A stretch of DNA of 64,000 bases. Source: Trueperaceae bacterium. Lineage in GTDB: Bacteria; Deinococcota; Deinococci; Deinococcales; Trueperaceae. The notes under the pieces are model-generated. The model had not been told where the DNA came from. It ran no database searches and was given only the letters and a program-made list of their open reading frames with translations. Positions 1 to 13,494 of this stretch are shown here, one piece after another (position 1 is the stretch's first letter; the number at the start of each line of letters is the position of its first letter). The DNA is taken from NCBI GenBank assembly GCA_020354625.1, contig CP070651.1, positions 3,072,239-3,136,238 of the forward strand, given 5' to 3'. The position numbers and the translations under genes are program-made.

Positions 1-348
1 TCATTCGATGTGGTGCAACGGTTCAAAGGGCTCGAGGAAGAGGTGCTGGAGCTCGAGCTGGCCTTCCTAGGAGGCGCCTTGCCAGATGGCACAAGCCTCA
101 CCGTAAACCTGATGCCCCGCTTCGAAGCGGGTGAGGAGGTGCTCCTGTTCGCTTACAAACGAACAAGCTACTCACCGATTGTCGGCTTCCGGCAAGGTCT
201 TTGGCGCCTGGGCGACCTCGGGTTTCGTGACGAGGCGGACCGCTTATTGACCGTCGATGACGAGGGAGCTCTACAACTCGATGGTGCCGGCACCAACAGA
301 GAACTCGTGCTTGAAGCCCTCGTTACGTTATTCGAGGATGGGCCGTGA
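1..348 (+). CDS. Uncharacterised protein, 3' part of gene (partial)
   Basis: The frame is open from the first base and stops at 346-348, so the true start lies upstream of the window. About 115 residues are visible. They contain a beta-type segment, GEEVLLFAYKR, followed by SPIVGFRQGLWRL. Short accessory proteins encoded next to secreted metzincins often look like this, but I cannot name a family. The next gene starts on the GTGA that overlaps this stop codon by 4 bp, so the two are probably co-transcribed and translationally coupled. Function is unknown; a secreted partner of the next product is only an inference from position. Confidence 0.6.
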   Translation, partial: SFDVVQRFKGLEEEVLELELAFLGGALPDGTSLTVNLMPRFEAGEEVLLFAYKRTSYSPIVGFRQGLWRLGDLGFRDEADRLLTVDDEGALQLDGAGTNRELVLEALVTLFEDGP

Positions 349-1196
349 GACACCCTGCCCTCTTGGCGATCCTACTCGGCCTTACAACAGCGCTGGCCGT
401 TACCTACCGAGTAGACCCCAGCGGAGGCCCTCTGACGCTGGCCGAAGATATCAGCTCAGCGTTCGAGAGCTGGTTCGAGGTTTCTCAAGATCTACTCGAA
501 GCGATCGAAGACGACGCTGCCACCACCGAAGTGCGCTTTGGCGACCCAGCCCTGTTCGGACCAGACACGTTCTCGCTAACGGTACAGCGCAGTGGTGAAG
601 AAGCTAGCGTTGAAGTCCTTTTCAACCCAACAGGCTACCGGGGACGACCCACGTCCCTCCTTCACGAAACGGGGATTCTGCTCGGCCTCGGTGCTTCCGG
701 CAACGGCGTGATGCGAGCCGCTCTCAGCGACGACAGCCCGACGGAACCGACGGCAGAAGATATCGAGGCCTTGAACACCTTACGCACCTTCGCCCCTGAA
801 GACCTCACCAAGGACGGTGTGGTCGATTTCTACGATCTAGCCGCCTTCGCAGAGCAATACGGGCGCCAAGGCGTCAACCTACCCGCCGACTTCGATAAGG
901 ATGGCGTGGTCGGTGAAAACGATCTCTCCACGCTCCGGTCGGCATACACCTTCACGCCCCCTTCTCCGACGCCTCCGACCTCGCAACCGGAATCTGCTCT
1001 GGATTTCGAGAGTCCAGGCGAGGGGAGCGCGGACGCCGAGCCCGAAGCCGAGGCCGTCCCTGAGGGCAACGATGAACTGCCAGGAGGAGGGTTGGAGCCT
1101 GAAGACGAGCAGGAGGACGGTCCTTTGCAAGAGACTGATACCGATAAAGAGTCGTCTGGTGAGGCGAGCGAAGAGGAGAACGAAACGAGCGAGTAG
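345..1196 (+). CDS. Secreted degenerate metzincin-like protein with dockerin-like calcium repeats
   Basis: The product has 283 aa from a GTG start overlapping the previous stop. Residues 1-18 form a hydrophobic signal peptide. Residues 107-117 read HETGILLGLGA and are followed by VM at 122-123. This lines up with the matrixin zinc site (HExGHxLGLGHS...VM), but the second and third zinc histidines are Ile and Ala. Two F-hand repeats follow, at about 153-164 (DLTKDGVVDFYD) and 182-193 (DFDKDGVVGEND), in the spacing of type I dockerins. The last ~80 residues are Pro-, Glu- and Asp-rich. I infer an exported, calcium-binding protein that has lost protease activity. Its role and partner are unknown. 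Confidence 0.7.
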   Translation: MRHPALLAILLGLTTALAVTYRVDPSGGPLTLAEDISSAFESWFEVSQDLLEAIEDDAATTEVRFGDPALFGPDTFSLTVQRSGEEASVEVLFNPTGYRGRPTSLLHETGILLGLGASGNGVMRAALSDDSPTEPTAEDIEALNTLRTFAPEDLTKDGVVDFYDLAAFAEQYGRQGVNLPADFDKDGVVGENDLSTLRSAYTFTPPSPTPPTSQPESALDFESPGEGSADAEPEAEAVPEGNDELPGGGLEPEDEQEDGPLQETDTDKESSGEASEEENETSE

Positions 1197-1238
1197 CGTG
1201 ATCAATACCGAGAGCCAAGGTGGCGGCCTTTGAGGCTG

Positions 1239-1256
1239 CTCCAACTCAAGTTGGAG
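1239..1256. other. Inverted repeat between convergent genes
   Basis: CTCCAACT, a 2-nt loop, then AGTTGGAG form a perfect 8-bp stem between the convergent dockerin-like gene and the pterin dehydratase gene, overlapping the stop codon of the latter. No T-tract follows on either strand, so it is at best a weak two-way terminator or an mRNA 3'-end hairpin. Confidence 0.4.
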
Positions 1257-1545
1257 ATGGTTGGGACAGTAGAGACTCGATGCGTTCGGCAAGCGCGAAG
1301 TCACGCTCGCTGATCCCACCGGCATCGTGGGTCGTGAGTTCTAGCTCGACCGTACGGTAGACATTATAGATTTCCGGATGGTGACCCAACTTCTCCGATT
1401 CGAGTGCCACCTGGGTAAGAAACCCAAACGCCTCTACGAAATTGCCGAAGGTGAAGCTCTTATAGAGTTTTTCAGCCCTTAGCTGCCAACCTCCCATTTC
1501 AGCCAGTTTCGCTTCGATCGTGGTCTTCTCCAACCGCTCAGCCAT
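1246..1545 (-). CDS. phhB: Pterin-4a-carbinolamine dehydratase
   Basis: The product has 99 aa. I chose the ATG at 1545 because GAGGTG lies just upstream and because the family is normally 95-115 aa; the frame is open further upstream without homology. The family signature is visible: HHP at residues 55-57, then a VYRTVELELTTHD block with His73, then GGIS..D. The enzyme dehydrates 4a-hydroxytetrahydrobiopterin-type cofactors in the cytoplasm. No aromatic amino-acid hydroxylase is visible here, so the substrate context is unknown. It lies downstream of, and in the same direction as, the lysine operon, separated by about 200 bp from the preceding large gene. Confidence 0.88.
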   Translation of the reverse strand: MAERLEKTTIEAKLAEMGGWQLRAEKLYKSFTFGNFVEAFGFLTQVALESEKLGHHPEIYNVYRTVELELTTHDAGGISERDFALAERIESLLSQPSPT

Positions 1546-1640
1546 ATGTTGCACCTCAATCAAAAGACTTGTAGGGATCGTAACTGAAATCCTACCGATC
1601 GGGTTTCTGATAACCGCTTCTTTCGTATACCACACTCGGT

Positions 1641-1667
1641 GCTTGGCCCGGCTGCACCGGACCAAGC
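1641..1667. other. Strong stem-loop upstream of the pterin dehydratase gene
   Basis: GCTTGGCCCGG, a 5-nt loop CTGCA, and CCGGACCAAGC form an 11-bp stem with one mismatch. It lies in the 200-bp gap between the large unknown gene (ending at 1748) and the pterin dehydratase start. There is no T-run on either side, so it is not a standard terminator; an RNA structure or protein site is possible. Confidence 0.4.
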
Positions 1668-1747
1668 GACAGTACGGCAAACCGCGTTCCAGGAACGCTT
1701 CTGCCGGCTTGCAACTGAGGCAAAGCCATACGTGCTCGGGTTGGCTC

Positions 1748-3685
1748 TTAAAACAGTCCGATGCCCGGATCGGTCGCCTGCTCGAGATTGAGCTTCACAT
1801 CCGAATAGATGACCGCCAGCTCCCGATCTGCCCAGACGGCAATCAAGGTTCCCTCGCCGAGCGGTGTGATCAGAAAATCCGAGAACGACCCCAATACCTG
1901 TCCCGGTATCATCACAACCAGACTCGCCTGGCCATCGTTGGTACGGCCTCGGTATTCTCGCGCCGTTAGTTGGTATCCTCCGAGCTCAAAGCCGATGGGT
2001 TCACCGGTCAGCTGATGGACCGCTATATCGGCATCTTCCAGGCCGTTTAGCAACTTGTAGAGGTCAGTAGCGGAGACGGTCATCGCCGTGAAAAAGTGCT
2101 CGGCCAGCTCCTCGATCAATAGTTCACTCAGGTTGACCGATGCTGCCTTGGCCGAACCACGAACAAATCCCTCGATCGCTTGTGGGCGATCGGCTGCCTT
2201 TTCACTAAACGAACCGAGGCGCCCCACCACACGGCGGATCAAGGCTTGGGGTTCACCGATCACGGTGCCGGCAATCACTTTCAAAACGGTCAACAGGTCG
2301 TCTTTCTGCTTGGAGCCGAGCACGAAAAATACGGCCAACGCCTCGGCTACCAGCACCGCAAGAGAGCGCGCTCGTTCAACCACCTTCAAGTGGAGATAAT
2401 CTCCCTCATGGAAGACCAAGACGTGACGCCAGCCGACCTCGATGAAAAGCCTCGGCATCAACGCATAGTCTTTCCCATCGACAAAGAGTGACAACGCCCT
2501 GCCCGAACCCATCACCGCGATATCCAAACCACCGAGGTTGAAGCGCACGGGACCGACGAGCTTGACCGTAACCCCCGTCGCATTGGGAGGGACGTTCTCC
2601 CAGCGCAAACCCGGATTCACACCGAAAAGAATCCCCCCGGTAAGCTGTGGACCACTCCCCTCACCACCGATCGAGCCCGGAAGATGTTGGGCCATCCAAT
2701 CGAAAAAGCTGTTGACGAGCTCGGTGAAGCGGAGCACATCCCGCTGGAACAGACTCTTCTGGTTGCGTTCGTAGGCGAGCGCCTTGGCGAGTTGGTGTTC
2801 CAACTCCTGTCGCTGTGCCATACGCTGGTCGTCCCGGAGGCGTTCTTTCGAGAGTGCCTGGATCGCCAAACGTATCTGACGGCTCCCCGATCCCTTGCTC
2901 TGAATCGGTGACAGTTGGCCTGCATAGGGATCTTTTGCCACGGCCAGAGCAAATCGCCTGAGATAGTCGAGCGAGATCTTTTCGGAGATTTGCAGAGAGG
3001 CGAATGGACTGTTGGGGTCCTTGAGCGTAGTGGCAACCTCGATGAACTCTCGAACAATCTCGGCGAGACTGTCGAGATCATTGAGCGAAACGAGCGGGCT
3101 ATCCCACTCCGGAATCGGTTCGATGACCCGGAATTTGAAGACGTTGACGTCTCTATCGAAGCCATCATGTTGACTATAGAGCACCAAATTACGGAGCATT
3201 CCGTAGATCAGGCGGGCAGCGTAATGCTCTCTCTCGGCTTTCCAGCTGGCCGCCACTCGCAAAACGAGTTCCTCGATATCCTGCCACCAAATACGATGGG
3301 CGAGACGTTGAAGGATCTCGTGCTCTTCGAGTATCTCGGGGTCGGTCACCGCAAACGATCCCAGATCGGAATCGTCGGGCGATGCGGCGCTCTCCCCTAC
3401 CTGGGTCAGGCTCGTCACCACACTCGTATCGGCATCGAGCGTGAGCGCGTCAAAACCGTTGGACTGGCTCTTCACATCACGGTACGACTCGGTCTCTTCT
3501 TTGAGTACCGTACCAGCTTTTTGAAGCCGTCCCTTCTCTTCCTCGGAGAGTACGGCTGCCAACTTGTTCAGAAAATTGAAGAGTTCCCAGGCGCTGGCGA
3601 TTCCCCCATTCAGCTCGCGCTTGGCACGAATATCTTCTACTTTGTATTCAAATAGCTCGAGCGCAACCCGTTCTAGCTTCAACAT
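1748..3685 (-). CDS. Large conserved-looking protein of unknown function (645 aa)
   Basis: I do not recognise a family. The protein starts MLKLERVALELFEY with no signal peptide. Residues ~1-340 are alpha-helical and charged. Residues ~345-480 look beta-rich and contain runs of Gly and Val. A hydrophobic stretch near 440-460 (RSLAVLVAEALAVFFVLG) could be a membrane or buried helix. The C-terminal third alternates helices and strands and ends LNLEQATDPGIGLF. Codon use and length argue that it is real. It follows lysK by 132 bp on the same strand and may have its own promoter: TAGAGT lies 9-10 nt before the ATG. Function is unknown. Confidence 0.75.
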   Translation of the reverse strand: MLKLERVALELFEYKVEDIRAKRELNGGIASAWELFNFLNKLAAVLSEEEKGRLQKAGTVLKEETESYRDVKSQSNGFDALTLDADTSVVTSLTQVGESAASPDDSDLGSFAVTDPEILEEHEILQRLAHRIWWQDIEELVLRVAASWKAEREHYAARLIYGMLRNLVLYSQHDGFDRDVNVFKFRVIEPIPEWDSPLVSLNDLDSLAEIVREFIEVATTLKDPNSPFASLQISEKISLDYLRRFALAVAKDPYAGQLSPIQSKGSGSRQIRLAIQALSKERLRDDQRMAQRQELEHQLAKALAYERNQKSLFQRDVLRFTELVNSFFDWMAQHLPGSIGGEGSGPQLTGGILFGVNPGLRWENVPPNATGVTVKLVGPVRFNLGGLDIAVMGSGRALSLFVDGKDYALMPRLFIEVGWRHVLVFHEGDYLHLKVVERARSLAVLVAEALAVFFVLGSKQKDDLLTVLKVIAGTVIGEPQALIRRVVGRLGSFSEKAADRPQAIEGFVRGSAKAASVNLSELLIEELAEHFFTAMTVSATDLYKLLNGLEDADIAVHQLTGEPIGFELGGYQLTAREYRGRTNDGQASLVVMIPGQVLGSFSDFLITPLGEGTLIAVWADRELAVIYSDVKLNLEQATDPGIGLF

Positions 3686-3817
3686 CCTCGTGTTACTCTA
3701 CGCCGATTTCAACCGAGAGCTCAGCAAAAAACCTCACCTTGGCGTAATTTGGTGTGATAGTACACAGCGAAACCCTACACCCTCCCTAGTCGCACAGACC
3801 AAACTCAAGGCTCTCAC

Positions 3818-4891
3818 TCAGATCCCGGCCAAGGTGTTCATCACACCGACCAAGACCGAAACCGATTTGAGGTAATCTTCAACGGGGAGGTGTTCGTCCG
3901 GAGTGTGATCCAGACTCGAATCACCCGGTCCGTAAGCGAGCATCGGCCCATCCCAGACCGGGGCCACTACATTCATATCGGAAGTACCGGTCTTCACCTT
4001 CTGACGAGGACTGACCCCACTCTGTCGTATCGCGACACGAAAAGCACGTGCCAATCTGGAATCCCTATCCCCCTTGTACGCAGCTTCGCCTCCTGAGAAC
4101 CGGCACGAGAGCCCCCGCTCGACTACAAGGGGACGGAGCTGCTCGATCGCGTCATGAGGCGGTACGGTAAGGGGGAGACGGAAGCCTACAGTCGCCTTTG
4201 CACTCTGATACAATCCATCGCTTTGGGAGCAAATATCTTGCAAGCTCGCCTGAATCCTATCGAACACTCGCCCAGATTCGACTCCCACCTTCTCCGCCCA
4301 CGCCCGCACGATTTCCCAGGCGCTCACGATATCTTCGGCCGCCGTGGTGTCGTTACCCGCAGAATGAAAGTTCTGCTTGCGCTGTTCTAGTGTAAGCACC
4401 AGCCTCCCCTTGTAACCGAGCGTAACGGCGTCCCAACCGCTCGGCTCACCGATAATTACCAGATCCGGTTTGCCATAGGTTTCGATCGCATACCTCGCCC
4501 CCCTACTCGAGGGCGCCTCCTCTTCGACCGCACCGATTACGGTTACCGTCAAGCGCTCGAGAACCTCGGCTTGTAAACGACTCATCGCCACGATCGCCGC
4601 ACAGAGCGCACCCTTGGCGTCGACACTACCGCGCCCGTATAGGGAGTTTTGGTAGAGGCGCACCGGTATCGCACCCGGCGCGGTATCGATATGACCCAAG
4701 AAAGTCACATTGAGAGGACCTCGTCCCCACCTGGCAACGGCGTTACCCACCTCGTCGACAAACACCTCGTCGGCGTAGCGATCCAACTGCTCTGCAAGAT
4801 ATCTGGCCAGCCGAGCTTCTCGTCCCGAAGGGCTCGGTATCTCCACCACCCGGCGGAGGAAATCGACCGCTTCGAGGCCTTCTGGACTCAA
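3818..4891 (-). CDS. lysK: [LysW]-lysine hydrolase LysK
   Basis: 357 aa, an M20-family zinc peptidase that releases lysine from the LysW carrier in the last step of the alpha-aminoadipate pathway. Metal-site motifs are present: GHIDTAPG with His67 and Asp69, DAKG with Asp91, and the acidic EEE at 123-125 that holds the catalytic Glu. The ATG overlaps the lysJ stop by 4 bp (ATGA), so translation is probably coupled. It is the last recognisable lysine gene of the minus-strand operon. It could in principle also act on LysW-ornithine, as in archaea with a bifunctional pathway; that cannot be decided from sequence alone. Confidence 0.93.
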   Translation of the reverse strand: MSPEGLEAVDFLRRVVEIPSPSGREARLARYLAEQLDRYADEVFVDEVGNAVARWGRGPLNVTFLGHIDTAPGAIPVRLYQNSLYGRGSVDAKGALCAAIVAMSRLQAEVLERLTVTVIGAVEEEAPSSRGARYAIETYGKPDLVIIGEPSGWDAVTLGYKGRLVLTLEQRKQNFHSAGNDTTAAEDIVSAWEIVRAWAEKVGVESGRVFDRIQASLQDICSQSDGLYQSAKATVGFRLPLTVPPHDAIEQLRPLVVERGLSCRFSGGEAAYKGDRDSRLARAFRVAIRQSGVSPRQKVKTGTSDMNVVAPVWDGPMLAYGPGDSSLDHTPDEHLPVEDYLKSVSVLVGVMNTLAGI

Positions 4892-6069
4892 GCGGTCAAG
4901 ACCTCGCGCACATGCCTCACAACCTCATCGACCTCGTCTCGCGTGATGATGAGCGGTGGCACGAAACGGATGATGGTAGCTCCGGCGTTGATGACGAGCA
5001 CACCACGTTCCATAAGGGCCGCAATGTATGGCGCGGCTTTCTCTTTCAACTCGAGTCCGATCATGAGACCGAGCCCCCGAACGGCCCGTATCCGCTCGGA
5101 AGGGATGGCGGCAAGCTGTTCCTGGAAGTAGCCTCCGACCTCACTCGCGTGGGCGAGCAGATCTCTCGCCTCGATCTCTTCGAGCACGGCCAGCGCTGCA
5201 GCGCTGGCGAGCGGGTTCCCACCGAAGGTGGTACCGTGCCCACCAGCCGGCATGGCGGCAGCAACTTCGTCGGTCATCACCAGAGCGCCGATGGGGAATC
5301 CCCCCCCGAGACCCTTAGCGAGGGTGACCATATCGGCTTCGACTCCATACTGTTCAGTAGCCAAAAAGGTACCGGTACGCCCCGCGCCCGACTGCACTTC
5401 ATCCATGATCAAAAGCGCTCCCCGTTCGCGTGTGAGTTCGCGAGCAGCCTGCAAGAAACCAGCCGAGATGGGGTGAATCCCCCCCTCTCCCTGTACCGGT
5501 TCTAGCATCACCGCGGCCGTCTCGTCGGTCACCAGGTGATCGAGATCCTCGATCCTATCGAAACTGATGAAATCCGCCTCGTAGCGAAGCGGTTCAAAAG
5601 GCTCACGGTATTTCTTCTCCCACGTCACCGACAGGGCACCGATCGTTCGCCCAGCAAACCCCCGCTTGGCCGCCACAAAACGCTTGCGACCGGTAGCAAC
5701 CCTGGCCCATTTGAGCGCCGCCTCATTGGCCTCTGCACCGGAGTTCGCCATGAAAACACGATTCAACGGCGGTTTGATGAAGCTGAAAAGCTTTTCCAAA
5801 AACGCTGCACGGGCATCGTTTCCGAGGTTTTGTGGACAGACCATCAACCTTCCGGCTTGGTGCGAAATGGCTCGCACGAGGCGCTCGTTAGCGTGACCCA
5901 CGCTGGCGACGGCGATACCGGCCATGCAGTCTAGGTAGCGCTTCCCGTCAGCGTCCCACAAGTAGACGCCCTCACCACGGACGAAAACGATGTCTTGCTT
6001 CCACAAGCCGCTGTTGTGGGCAGCCTCACCTTGCAAGATCTCACTGGTGCTCGTCAACGCTTGAGACAT
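4888..6069 (-). CDS. lysJ: [LysW]-aminoadipate semialdehyde transaminase LysJ
   Basis: 393 aa, class-III PLP aminotransferase of the ArgD/LysJ group. SGAEANE at 110-116 binds the cofactor phosphate, DEVQSG begins at 223, and the Schiff-base lysine is K252 in TLAKGLGGG. It converts the LysW-bound semialdehyde to LysW-lysine using glutamate. By sequence alone it resembles acetylornithine aminotransferase; position between lysZ and lysK makes LysJ the better name. A 68-bp gap separates it from lysZ and its stop overlaps the lysK start. Confidence 0.93.
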   Translation of the reverse strand: MSQALTSTSEILQGEAAHNSGLWKQDIVFVRGEGVYLWDADGKRYLDCMAGIAVASVGHANERLVRAISHQAGRLMVCPQNLGNDARAAFLEKLFSFIKPPLNRVFMANSGAEANEAALKWARVATGRKRFVAAKRGFAGRTIGALSVTWEKKYREPFEPLRYEADFISFDRIEDLDHLVTDETAAVMLEPVQGEGGIHPISAGFLQAARELTRERGALLIMDEVQSGAGRTGTFLATEQYGVEADMVTLAKGLGGGFPIGALVMTDEVAAAMPAGGHGTTFGGNPLASAAALAVLEEIEARDLLAHASEVGGYFQEQLAAIPSERIRAVRGLGLMIGLELKEKAAPYIAALMERGVLVINAGATIIRFVPPLIITRDEVDEVVRHVREVLTA

Positions 6070-6137
6070 ACAACCTCCCTACGGATCCCTAGCATACGCC
6101 TTCGACCCCTCGGCTGGAACCACAAGCCCTCCCAGAT

Positions 6138-8877
<2,740 letters not shown>

Positions 8878-8883
8878 ATCAAC

Positions 8884-9057
8884 CTACTCTCCCCAGTCTT
8901 CGTCTTCCTCGGGAGCTAGCTCAAAGCGTAACGGGTTCAGATCGACGACCTCCAGCTCTGTACCTTCATCTGTCACCACAAGCTCACCGAGCTCAAGTGT
9001 ATCGGGATCGACCTCAACAAGTCCGTAGGGGGTTTCGATTGTCTGTACCATGATCAT
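8884..9057 (-). CDS. lysW: Amino-group carrier protein LysW lacking its zinc finger
   Basis: 57 aa from ATG 9057 (AAGGA lies 4-5 nt upstream); ATG 9051 gives 55 aa and is the alternative. The C-terminus is the diagnostic EDWGE, after a LAPEEDEDWGE acidic tail and an ELEVVDLNPLRFE segment that match Thermus-type LysW. The final Glu is the attachment point for aminoadipate. The N-terminal half should carry CPxC and CxxC zinc pairs. Here the matching positions read TPYG and VVTDEGTE, and there is no cysteine in the protein. Position between hacB and lysX leaves little doubt about identity. How the fold is stabilised without zinc is the open point. Confidence 0.9.
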   Translation of the reverse strand: MIMVQTIETPYGLVEVDPDTLELGELVVTDEGTELEVVDLNPLRFELAPEEDEDWGE

Positions 9058-9122
9058 TGTTTCCTTTCGACTCGACCTTCAGACCAATTCGAACAACGGT
9101 GCCATATCTCGTAGATCACTTT

Positions 9123-9634
9123 CTAGGAGAGCCGTCCCTCTCCTGGAAACTTCTTATACTTCTTGTAATAGGCCAACACAGATCCTTCTGCAAGCACTTC
9201 GTGAAGAAACAGAGGTGGCTTGGGCAGGGAAAAAGACTCCGCTCCACGATGAACGATGCCCTCAGCCCATTCATAACGCACGTTATCCCCATCTTGCAAA
9301 AGCTCGACGAGCTCTGGTGCCTCAAACGCCGGGATCCCTAAATTGAGCAGATTCCGATAATGTATTCTGGCGAATGATTTGGCTATGATGGCGCCGATAC
9401 CGAGCTTCTTGAGCGCCTGTGGGGCGTACTCCCGGCTACTGCCGAGGCCCCAGTTTCGGCCTCCGACCAAGATGTCACCAGGCCGGACGTCGGCAGCAAA
9501 CTCGGGCCGTAGATGAGCAAAGGCATACCGTTGGAACTCGGTCTCCCCAACCATAAACGGAGCATACTTGCCAGGCAGAATATCGTCGGTATTGATCGAA
9601 TCACCGAAGCGCCAGATACGCTGCAGACATTCGC

Positions 9635-9638
<4 letters not shown>
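9123..9638 (-). CDS. hacB: Homoaconitase small subunit
   Basis: 171 aa, LeuD/HacB swivelling domain. FGDSINTDDILPGKY near the N-terminus and GRNWGLGSSREYAPQAL are the family signatures. It pairs with the large subunit to convert homocitrate via cis-homoaconitate to homoisocitrate. The start overlaps the hacA stop by 4 bp (9635-9638). By sequence it resembles isopropylmalate isomerase small subunits; the lysine operon context decides the name, though side activity is possible. Confidence 0.9.
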
Positions 9639-12150
<2,512 letters not shown>

Positions 12151-12156
12151 ACCCCC

Positions 12157-12185
12157 ATACTAGACGTCTATCGCAAACTTGTCAA
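12157..12185 (-). promoter_or_regulatory. Sigma-70-type promoter of the lysine operon
   Basis: On the minus strand TTGACA (12185-12180) and TAGTAT (12162-12157) are separated by exactly 17 bp. This is the best consensus promoter in the window and points into hcs. Confidence 0.75.
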
Positions 12186-12287
12186 GAGTCGCTTATATCC
12201 GTTACAGACGCGTAATACTCGATTATAAAGCTCAGGGATTCGATTGCCTGCGAAAAACAAGTGGCAGGATGACCTAATACCGACAAT

Positions 12288-12722
12288 TTAGTCCGTGGAG
12301 TTATTGACTTTCGTTTCGTAAGTATCAGGAGGCCATAGTCCAGAAGGTATCAACACGGCACCCTGCCGATTGAGGCGGTCTGCTCGATGGTAGACATAGA
12401 CCCAGACCTCCGCTGAGAAACCGTGTACCTTATGGCGTTCACGCCGGTACTCAGGTGGTGAGAGATCGACGCCTTCCAACACATCGAGAAGAGCCAGCCC
12501 GCTCTCTTTTATCTCCAATACGACTCCGGTGACGGTGCCATCACCAGGTACGATGGCCGGATATCCTTCGGGTTCAAGATGATAGAGGTCGAATCGTGAG
12601 AGCGTAGCAGAGTAGGTCTTGCTTAGCCCTGCCTTGATAGCAACGTCTGCGTAGCGGAGGCCCGGTTTGAGTGTACCGTAGGCAAATACCCACTCCCTCA
12701 ACGACTCAACAGCACCACGCAA
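12288..12722 (-). CDS. Gamma-glutamylcyclotransferase-like family protein
   Basis: 144 aa. The start is a TTG with GAGGT 7 nt upstream; a second TTG at 12701 overlaps the previous stop as TTGA and is the alternative. YGTLKPG at 15-21 is the substrate loop of the GGCT/AIG2 fold and E83 in LDVLEGVD is the expected catalytic acid, followed by PPEYRR. Members cyclise gamma-glutamyl amines or peptides; the substrate cannot be told from sequence. It overlaps the 3' end of the SagB-like gene, so the two are probably co-expressed. Confidence 0.8.
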   Translation of the reverse strand: MRGAVESLREWVFAYGTLKPGLRYADVAIKAGLSKTYSATLSRFDLYHLEPEGYPAIVPGDGTVTGVVLEIKESGLALLDVLEGVDLSPPEYRRERHKVHGFSAEVWVYVYHRADRLNRQGAVLIPSGLWPPDTYETKVNNSTD

Positions 12723-13411
12723 AGCGGTACCTCACTCACACCATCGACCTGAAGGAGCCTTGCCAATTCGTCATCGTAATAGTCAGCACGAAACGTGGCG
12801 ACCAAACCGAGGCTTACCGCCGAGATCACGGCACACTGTGCAGCAGCCCCAGCCTCATGGTAGAGATATCTATAGGCGCGGTCCTTTGCCCCACTCTCCA
12901 AGCGAGCCGGAATGCCGGTAAAAACCAGGGCCGCTGCATGGGCATCGATATCGTCCACCTGAAATAGCGCATTGCCGAGGGCCTCACTCGGATCACCACG
13001 TTGCAGATATTCCAAGGTATGATCCCTCGGATTATAGTGATAGACACCCGCAAACATATCCTGTACGGAACGAACGATAAGATAGGTTTCTATGGCAGAA
13101 ACCCCCAAGACTGACAGGTGTGTTCTCTGTTTGCCGTAGGTAAATCCAGCCGCACTCCAAAGGATCTGAGAGACCTGCTTCTGCCTTAGGCGTCCTCCTT
13201 CGGGTGTATGTTCGCGCGTTTTCGACAGCGCGCTCCAAAATCCCTTTCCACCGGACAGGTCTGGCACCGGCAACGACGCAACCTCCAGAGGATTGGCATA
13301 TACTTTGAAGGCAGGAGCCGCCTTACCGGAACGACTCGGTAGTTGCCCGCGGCGGTACTTGGTCTGGACATGAAAACTTGCGCCGATCGACTTTTCCTTG
13401 CTGTTCGACAC
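12698..13411 (-). CDS. SagB-type nitroreductase-fold oxidoreductase
   Basis: 237 aa from GTG 13411, chosen because AGGAG lies 5-6 nt upstream; a GTG two codons earlier sits too close to that site. The pattern of an RxS-like basic N-terminal part, QILWSAAG, then YLYHEAGAAAQ and AVSLGL is that of FMN-dependent SagB/ThcOx dehydrogenases. In peptide natural-product clusters these oxidise azolines, but no precursor peptide or YcaO partner is present here, so a general flavin oxidoreductase role is more likely. Confidence 0.8.
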   Translation of the reverse strand: MSNSKEKSIGASFHVQTKYRRGQLPSRSGKAAPAFKVYANPLEVASLPVPDLSGGKGFWSALSKTREHTPEGGRLRQKQVSQILWSAAGFTYGKQRTHLSVLGVSAIETYLIVRSVQDMFAGVYHYNPRDHTLEYLQRGDPSEALGNALFQVDDIDAHAAALVFTGIPARLESGAKDRAYRYLYHEAGAAAQCAVISAVSLGLVATFRADYYDDELARLLQVDGVSEVPLCVVLLSR

Positions 13412-13431
13412 ACCCACTCCTCAAAGGACTT

Positions 13432-13440
13432 AGTGTACCA
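13432..13440 (-). promoter_or_regulatory. Extended -10 element of the SagB-like gene
   Basis: TGGTACACT on the minus strand, 14-20 nt before the start codon. The same nonamer precedes efp (33963-33971). Confidence 0.5.
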
Positions 13441-13454
13441 TCTCGATACGGCAC

Positions 13455-13467
13455 TACCGTAACGGTA
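13455..13467. promoter_or_regulatory. Palindrome in the SagB-mutY divergent promoter region
   Basis: TACCGT-A-ACGGTA is a perfect inverted repeat lying between the two opposed -10 elements in a gap of under 90 bp. It may be an operator. Confidence 0.35.
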
Positions 13468-13479
13468 CGTGTACGTGTC

Positions 13480-13488
13480 TGGTAGCCT
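13480..13488 (+). promoter_or_regulatory. Extended -10 element of mutY (leaderless placement)
   Basis: TGGTAGCCT ends 6 nt before the mutY GTG, so the transcript should begin at or next to the start codon. No ribosome-binding site is present. Confidence 0.5.
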
Positions 13489-13494
13489 GCAGAC

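Noticed and set aside
2915-3655. Plus-strand 246-codon frame inside the 645-aa gene
   Set aside because: Antisense shadow: no start site, no family features, and the minus-strand protein has coherent composition.
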